From GBS-DC sp964451985 (GTDB lineage: Bacteria > Armatimonadota > Fimbriimonadia > Fimbriimonadales > GBS-DC), in the NCBI GenBank assembly GCA_964451985.1, contig CAYVKB010000003.1, forward strand, positions 5,574-69,573: a DNA stretch of 64,000 bases, given 5' to 3'. A program made the translations under genes and the position numbers. Positions within the stretch are counted from its first letter, which is position 1; the number at the start of each line of letters is the position of its first letter. This document shows positions 61,171 through 64,000 of the stretch, one piece after another. Below the pieces are notes generated by a model that searched no databases, was not told the DNA's origin, and was given only the letters and a program-made list of their open reading frames with translations.

Positions 61171-61970
61171 CTCAGCGGTGTCCCATCGGCTTTTGCCTGT
61201 AGCAGCAGGTGTTCACGCAGGGCATCGGTGAGAGCGTCGACTTGCATCGGCGCAGCTTGTCCCCGCAATTGAAACACATAACGCACCGTATCCAGTGTGC
61301 GCGGTCCGTGAACCTCCAGCTCGCCTATCAGCGCAGGGTGGTTAAAGGCGCAAACGGTCTCCTGAAGCCACTGGCGCGCCTGTGCCAAGCCGTATTCAGC
61401 GGCGATGCCCACATCCAGACTGAGCATTGCTCGCCCGCGACTGTGGTTAATCACGCGACTGATACTACTGTTGGAGAAAGTAATCAATCTGCCTTGGTCA
61501 TCACGAAGGCGGGTGATGCGCATACCCATCGTCTCAATCACGCCATGTACGCCCTCGATAGTCACCTCCTCCCCTACAGCGAACTGGTCTTCAACCAAAA
61601 TAAAAAAGCCGTTCAACACATCGCGTACGATTTGCTGCGCGCCTAAGCTGATGGCTAAGCCAGTTATGCCTGCCGTCGCCAGCACGGGTCCCAGATTGAC
61701 GCCTAGCGCGCCCAGAATGCTCAGCAATCCCACAAACAGTAGCACGTAGCCTAACACGCTGTTGAGAATGGTGCTAACGGTTCTAATCTGCGCTTGCCTG
61801 CGTTCAGAGAGTTCGATTTTGCGCGTCAGAGCGCGAGTGATGAGCAAAATCACGCGCCCACCTGTCCATCGTGCGATGACAACGAGCGTAATAATCAGCG
61901 CGATTTGCAGTGCGCTCCCAAGAATCGCTTCGCTGTGCTGCTCCCAGAGGCGAAGTAGAGTGCCTTGCAT
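61167..61970 (-). CDS. Small-conductance mechanosensitive channel (MscS)
   Basis: 267 residues: three membrane helices (about 18-38, 68-90, 95-125), the pore helix GITGLAISLGAQQIVRDVLNG, and the beta domain DQFAVGEEVTIEGVHG with a C-terminal alpha/beta domain. Opens under membrane tension. GGTATAAC ends 8 nt before the ATG, probably leaderless. Confidence 0.94.
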   Translation of the reverse strand: MQGTLLRLWEQHSEAILGSALQIALIITLVVIARWTGGRVILLITRALTRKIELSERRQAQIRTVSTILNSVLGYVLLFVGLLSILGALGVNLGPVLATAGITGLAISLGAQQIVRDVLNGFFILVEDQFAVGEEVTIEGVHGVIETMGMRITRLRDDQGRLITFSNSSISRVINHSRGRAMLSLDVGIAAEYGLAQARQWLQETVCAFNHPALIGELEVHGPRTLDTVRYVFQLRGQAAPMQVDALTDALREHLLLQAKADGTPLS

Positions 61971-61997
61971 CGGGGAGAGTTATACCTGCGATTGGGG

Positions 61998-62076
61998 GAG
62001 ATTCCTCAACTTCACTCGGAATAACCTGATCTTTTTGCGGACGATACCTGTCATTCCGAGCGGAGTGAGGAATTTC
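61998..62076. repeat. REP-like inverted repeat, copy 2, overlapping vanW 3' end
   Basis: Arms GAGATTCCTC...CTCGGAATAAC (61998-62025) and GTCATTCCGAG...GAGGAATTTC (62050-62076), related to copy 1 at 14923-15002. The right arm supplies the last codons and stop of the VanW gene (NSSLRSE). Confidence 0.65.
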
Positions 62077-63439
62077 CACCCTCGCCTGACGGCGATGTGA
62101 TACCTTCACGCGCGGGTGCTGGCGATGGTTTCTCTCCCACCGCTACCACGCGCGGCATGGCGCGATAGACGCTGTTCGCCACCCGCTCGCGCTTAACGAG
62201 CTGCCCGTTCTCGTACACTTCGCGCCACAGAATCACGCGGAAGCCCGCCGATCCTTTTTTCAGCACGCGCGTTTTGCCTTCAGGTAGGTTTGGGTCGGGC
62301 ACGCGCTGTTCGGGTGGCGCGGGCAACGGCGTACGCTCGGTCTTCAACACTACGCGACGCCCCAACTGCGTTCGCCCCAATATACGTATCGTGAGCGAAG
62401 AACGCCCCAACTCAGTGCTGATGGCGATTGGTTCGTTGAAGGGATTCTCTATCACGAAGTCGATGCCTGTATCGGTCACGGTGGCGTCGCGTCCCAGCGG
62501 TACATAGTCCACCGGAATCGAGTGATTCGCTCGTCGCACGATTTTGAGGTCGCTTAGGAGCGCAGCGTTGAACAGGGTAGAGGAAACCTGACAGATGCCC
62601 CCGCCGATGCCCAATTGCTTCTCGCCGTGAATAATCACGGGCGCGAGACGGAAACCTTGCTTCAGTGTGCGCTTGCCCACTGCCCGATTGTATGACAACC
62701 GCTCGCCCGGCAGCAGAACCCGCCCATCCAGCGCGCTGGCTGCCAGCCGAATGTTATAGTTGCGTTGCACCTGATAACCTGGAAAGCGTGTGGTGTAGCT
62801 AGCGACGACGCCCGTAATCGCATTCGCCTGTTCAGTGGTAATGCGTGGGCGCGTGGTGAAGAACGCCACTTCAAACTCGGTGCGTGCGTTAGGCAGCTCC
62901 CGCAAGGCGTTCACAAGGTTCCGGTAGCTCGCGTCAGCGTCCAGCGTAGTTCCGTCGCGACTGGGCGTTATTTGCACCATGCCGTTGATGAACCGCACGC
63001 GGGCGTCTCGAGGGGGGTGTTCCAGTGAGCGAAATTGGCTAAGCTGCGCCTGAAATCTATCGGGCGTTCCTAACCACTGAGGTTGCACCTGCACGCGCGG
63101 CTTACTGAAAATACGCTCCCAAAGTGGCACCTCCGCCCATGCATTCAGGATTGCCTGTTGAGTGCCGATGATATCCAGCTCCACACCCCAGTCTTTGAGC
63201 CGTGTGCGGCGATAGGGGACTTGTTGCACTACGACGGGCTGTTCGGCAAGCACAACGCGCAGGTTCTGTAGATAGTCGGGCAGCTTGCTGGGTCGTACGC
63301 CCGCCAGAGAATAGCCGGCTAACTGCGCCCCACTGGGGAACGGCGCATCGCGGCTGACCATCCAGAGTAGCGCGCCCGCGCCCATCCCTAGCAGCCCCAC
63401 CGCACTGAGCAGCGTCGCGCCTATCCAACGGCGATTCAT
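62051..63439 (-). CDS. VanW-family protein
   Basis: 462 residues: an N-terminal membrane anchor (ATLLSAVGLLGMGAGALLWM), a peptidoglycan-binding-4-like region (about 60-230) and the VanW domain (about 240-370) with VIIHGEKQLGIGGGICQVSSTLFNAAL. Function in cell-wall biology is unclear despite the vancomycin-cluster name. ATG 63439 lies 9 nt after GGTATAAT; an upstream ATG (63460) precedes the promoter and is rejected. The last residues are encoded by a repeat. 63440-63638 holds no further gene. Confidence 0.9.
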   Translation of the reverse strand: MNRRWIGATLLSAVGLLGMGAGALLWMVSRDAPFPSGAQLAGYSLAGVRPSKLPDYLQNLRVVLAEQPVVVQQVPYRRTRLKDWGVELDIIGTQQAILNAWAEVPLWERIFSKPRVQVQPQWLGTPDRFQAQLSQFRSLEHPPRDARVRFINGMVQITPSRDGTTLDADASYRNLVNALRELPNARTEFEVAFFTTRPRITTEQANAITGVVASYTTRFPGYQVQRNYNIRLAASALDGRVLLPGERLSYNRAVGKRTLKQGFRLAPVIIHGEKQLGIGGGICQVSSTLFNAALLSDLKIVRRANHSIPVDYVPLGRDATVTDTGIDFVIENPFNEPIAISTELGRSSLTIRILGRTQLGRRVVLKTERTPLPAPPEQRVPDPNLPEGKTRVLKKGSAGFRVILWREVYENGQLVKRERVANSVYRAMPRVVAVGEKPSPAPAREGITSPSGEGGNSSLRSE

Positions 63440-63638
63440 TCTATTTGAATTATACCGCATAGATGGCGGATGTGCGCTGCAACCTACTCTGGTGCGCGCC
63501 TAAGCTGTCAACGGACAAATCACGAGGCAACAGAGATCGCGCTATGCTTATCGACCGTCCAAGAGCAGTGCGGAGGGCTGCGTCTTGTTCTGTGGGCGAT
63601 TATGGAGTCATATCAATAGCGGAAACGGTGTAATGTAT

Positions 63639-63663
63639 CGTCAGCGAGGACGCTGACGCTACG
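63639..63663 (-). repeat. Single inverted copy of the palindromic repeat
   Basis: CGTCAGCG-agga-CGCTGACG followed by CTACG is a divergent copy of the array unit in opposite orientation, 10 bp before the array. Confidence 0.75.
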
Positions 63664-63673
63664 AGTGGATGTG

Positions 63674-64000
63674 CGTAGCGTCGGCATCCCGCCGACGAAG
63701 CCTCACTCGTAGCGTCGGCGTCCCGCCGACGAAGCCTCACTCGTAGCGTCGGCATCCCGCCGACGAAGCCTCACTCGTAGCGTCGGCGTCCCGCCGACGA
63801 AGCCTCACTCGTAGCGTCGGCATCCCGCCGACGAAGCCTCACTCGTAGCGTCGGCGTCCCGCCGACGAAGCCTCACTCGTAGCGTCGGCATCCCGCCGAC
63901 GAAGCCTCACTCGTAGCGTCGGCGTCCCGCCGACGAAGCCTCACTCGTAGCGTCGGCATCCCGCCGACGAAGCCTCACTCGTAGCGTCGGCGTCCCGCCG
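63674..64000 (+). repeat. Tandem array of 34-bp palindromic units (cut by window end)
   Basis: Nine full 34-bp units and 21 bp of a tenth. Each is CGTAGC, a GTCGGC-(A/G)TCC-CGCCGAC hairpin, GAAG and CCTCACT. Units alternate strictly between an A and a G at one position (GCATCCC, GCGTCCC), so the real period is 68 bp. There are no unique spacers, so this is not a CRISPR. Confidence 0.95.

Noticed and set aside
63674..64000. CRISPR array
   Set aside because: Units are directly contiguous 34-bp repeats with only a 7-bp constant linker and no unique spacers.

Overview
The window looks like chromosome from a moderately GC-rich, diderm, probably thermophilic bacterium. Armatimonadota is the best guess. 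The reasons are an H-X9-DG (DUF1559) prepilin-like protein, an exosortase/EPS cluster, secreted proteins ending in dockerin-like calcium doublets, and LPS-type outer-membrane genes (LpxD, an LptD-like and an LptA-like protein) beside TrmFO and xerC-hslV. No rRNA or tRNA gene was found, so the phylum call is an inference. A run of 100 N at 37677-37776 marks a scaffold gap.

Layout. 1-14.9 kb: tail of an ABC ATPase, cysS, a phosphodiesterase, an acyl-CoA dehydrogenase, wecB with a MASE1 histidine kinase, a three-gene 2-oxoacid dehydrogenase operon, an LptD-like protein, then xerC-hslV-SIS. 15-20.6 kb: pnp-rpsO, trmFO and an aldehyde dehydrogenase. 20.6-24.9 kb: a lower-GC accessory stretch with a prepilin-like protein, a possible structured RNA, a beta-propeller protein broken by an amber codon, a SpoIID-like protein and two tiny genes. 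25-33.7 kb: dnaB, trmD, lpxD, a PASTA protein with a degenerate kinase domain, rpe, ribD and a polytopic membrane protein. 33.7-37.6 kb: a Crp/Fnr regulator with a matching palindrome nearby, a fasciclin protein, wrbA, a DUF1611 protein and thioredoxin. 37.8-47.7 kb: yjbQ, argC, a release-factor-like protein, a large secreted protein, obg, a Rieske-sufS-sufU operon, ribE and a Nudix hydrolase. 47.7-56.8 kb: a minus-strand exosortase/polysaccharide operon. 57-64 kb: yhbH-like, a decayed AAA ATPase, rpmE, a metalloprotease lipoprotein, MscS, VanW, and a tandem palindromic repeat array cut by the window end.

How the genes work together. The minus-strand operon from the SLBB export protein to the ABC ATPase combines export pore, chain-length kinase-like protein, initiating sugar transferase, sugar epimerase, polyprenyl-phosphate phosphoribosyltransferase, GtrA protein, exosortase and EpsI. 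This suggests coupled surface-polysaccharide and lipid-linked protein anchoring. Rieske-sufS-sufU form an iron-sulfur unit behind one promoter that carries a dyad.

The strongest pattern not tied to any one gene is a promoter motif, GGTAnnnT (most often GGTATAAT). It lies upstream of about 30 genes here, usually without a recognisable -35. In about 15 cases it ends only 5-9 nt before the start codon, which implies leaderless or nearly leaderless mRNAs. A second theme is a family of short palindromes flanked by CTTC and TACG. They form the terminal array and also lie in frame inside epsI.
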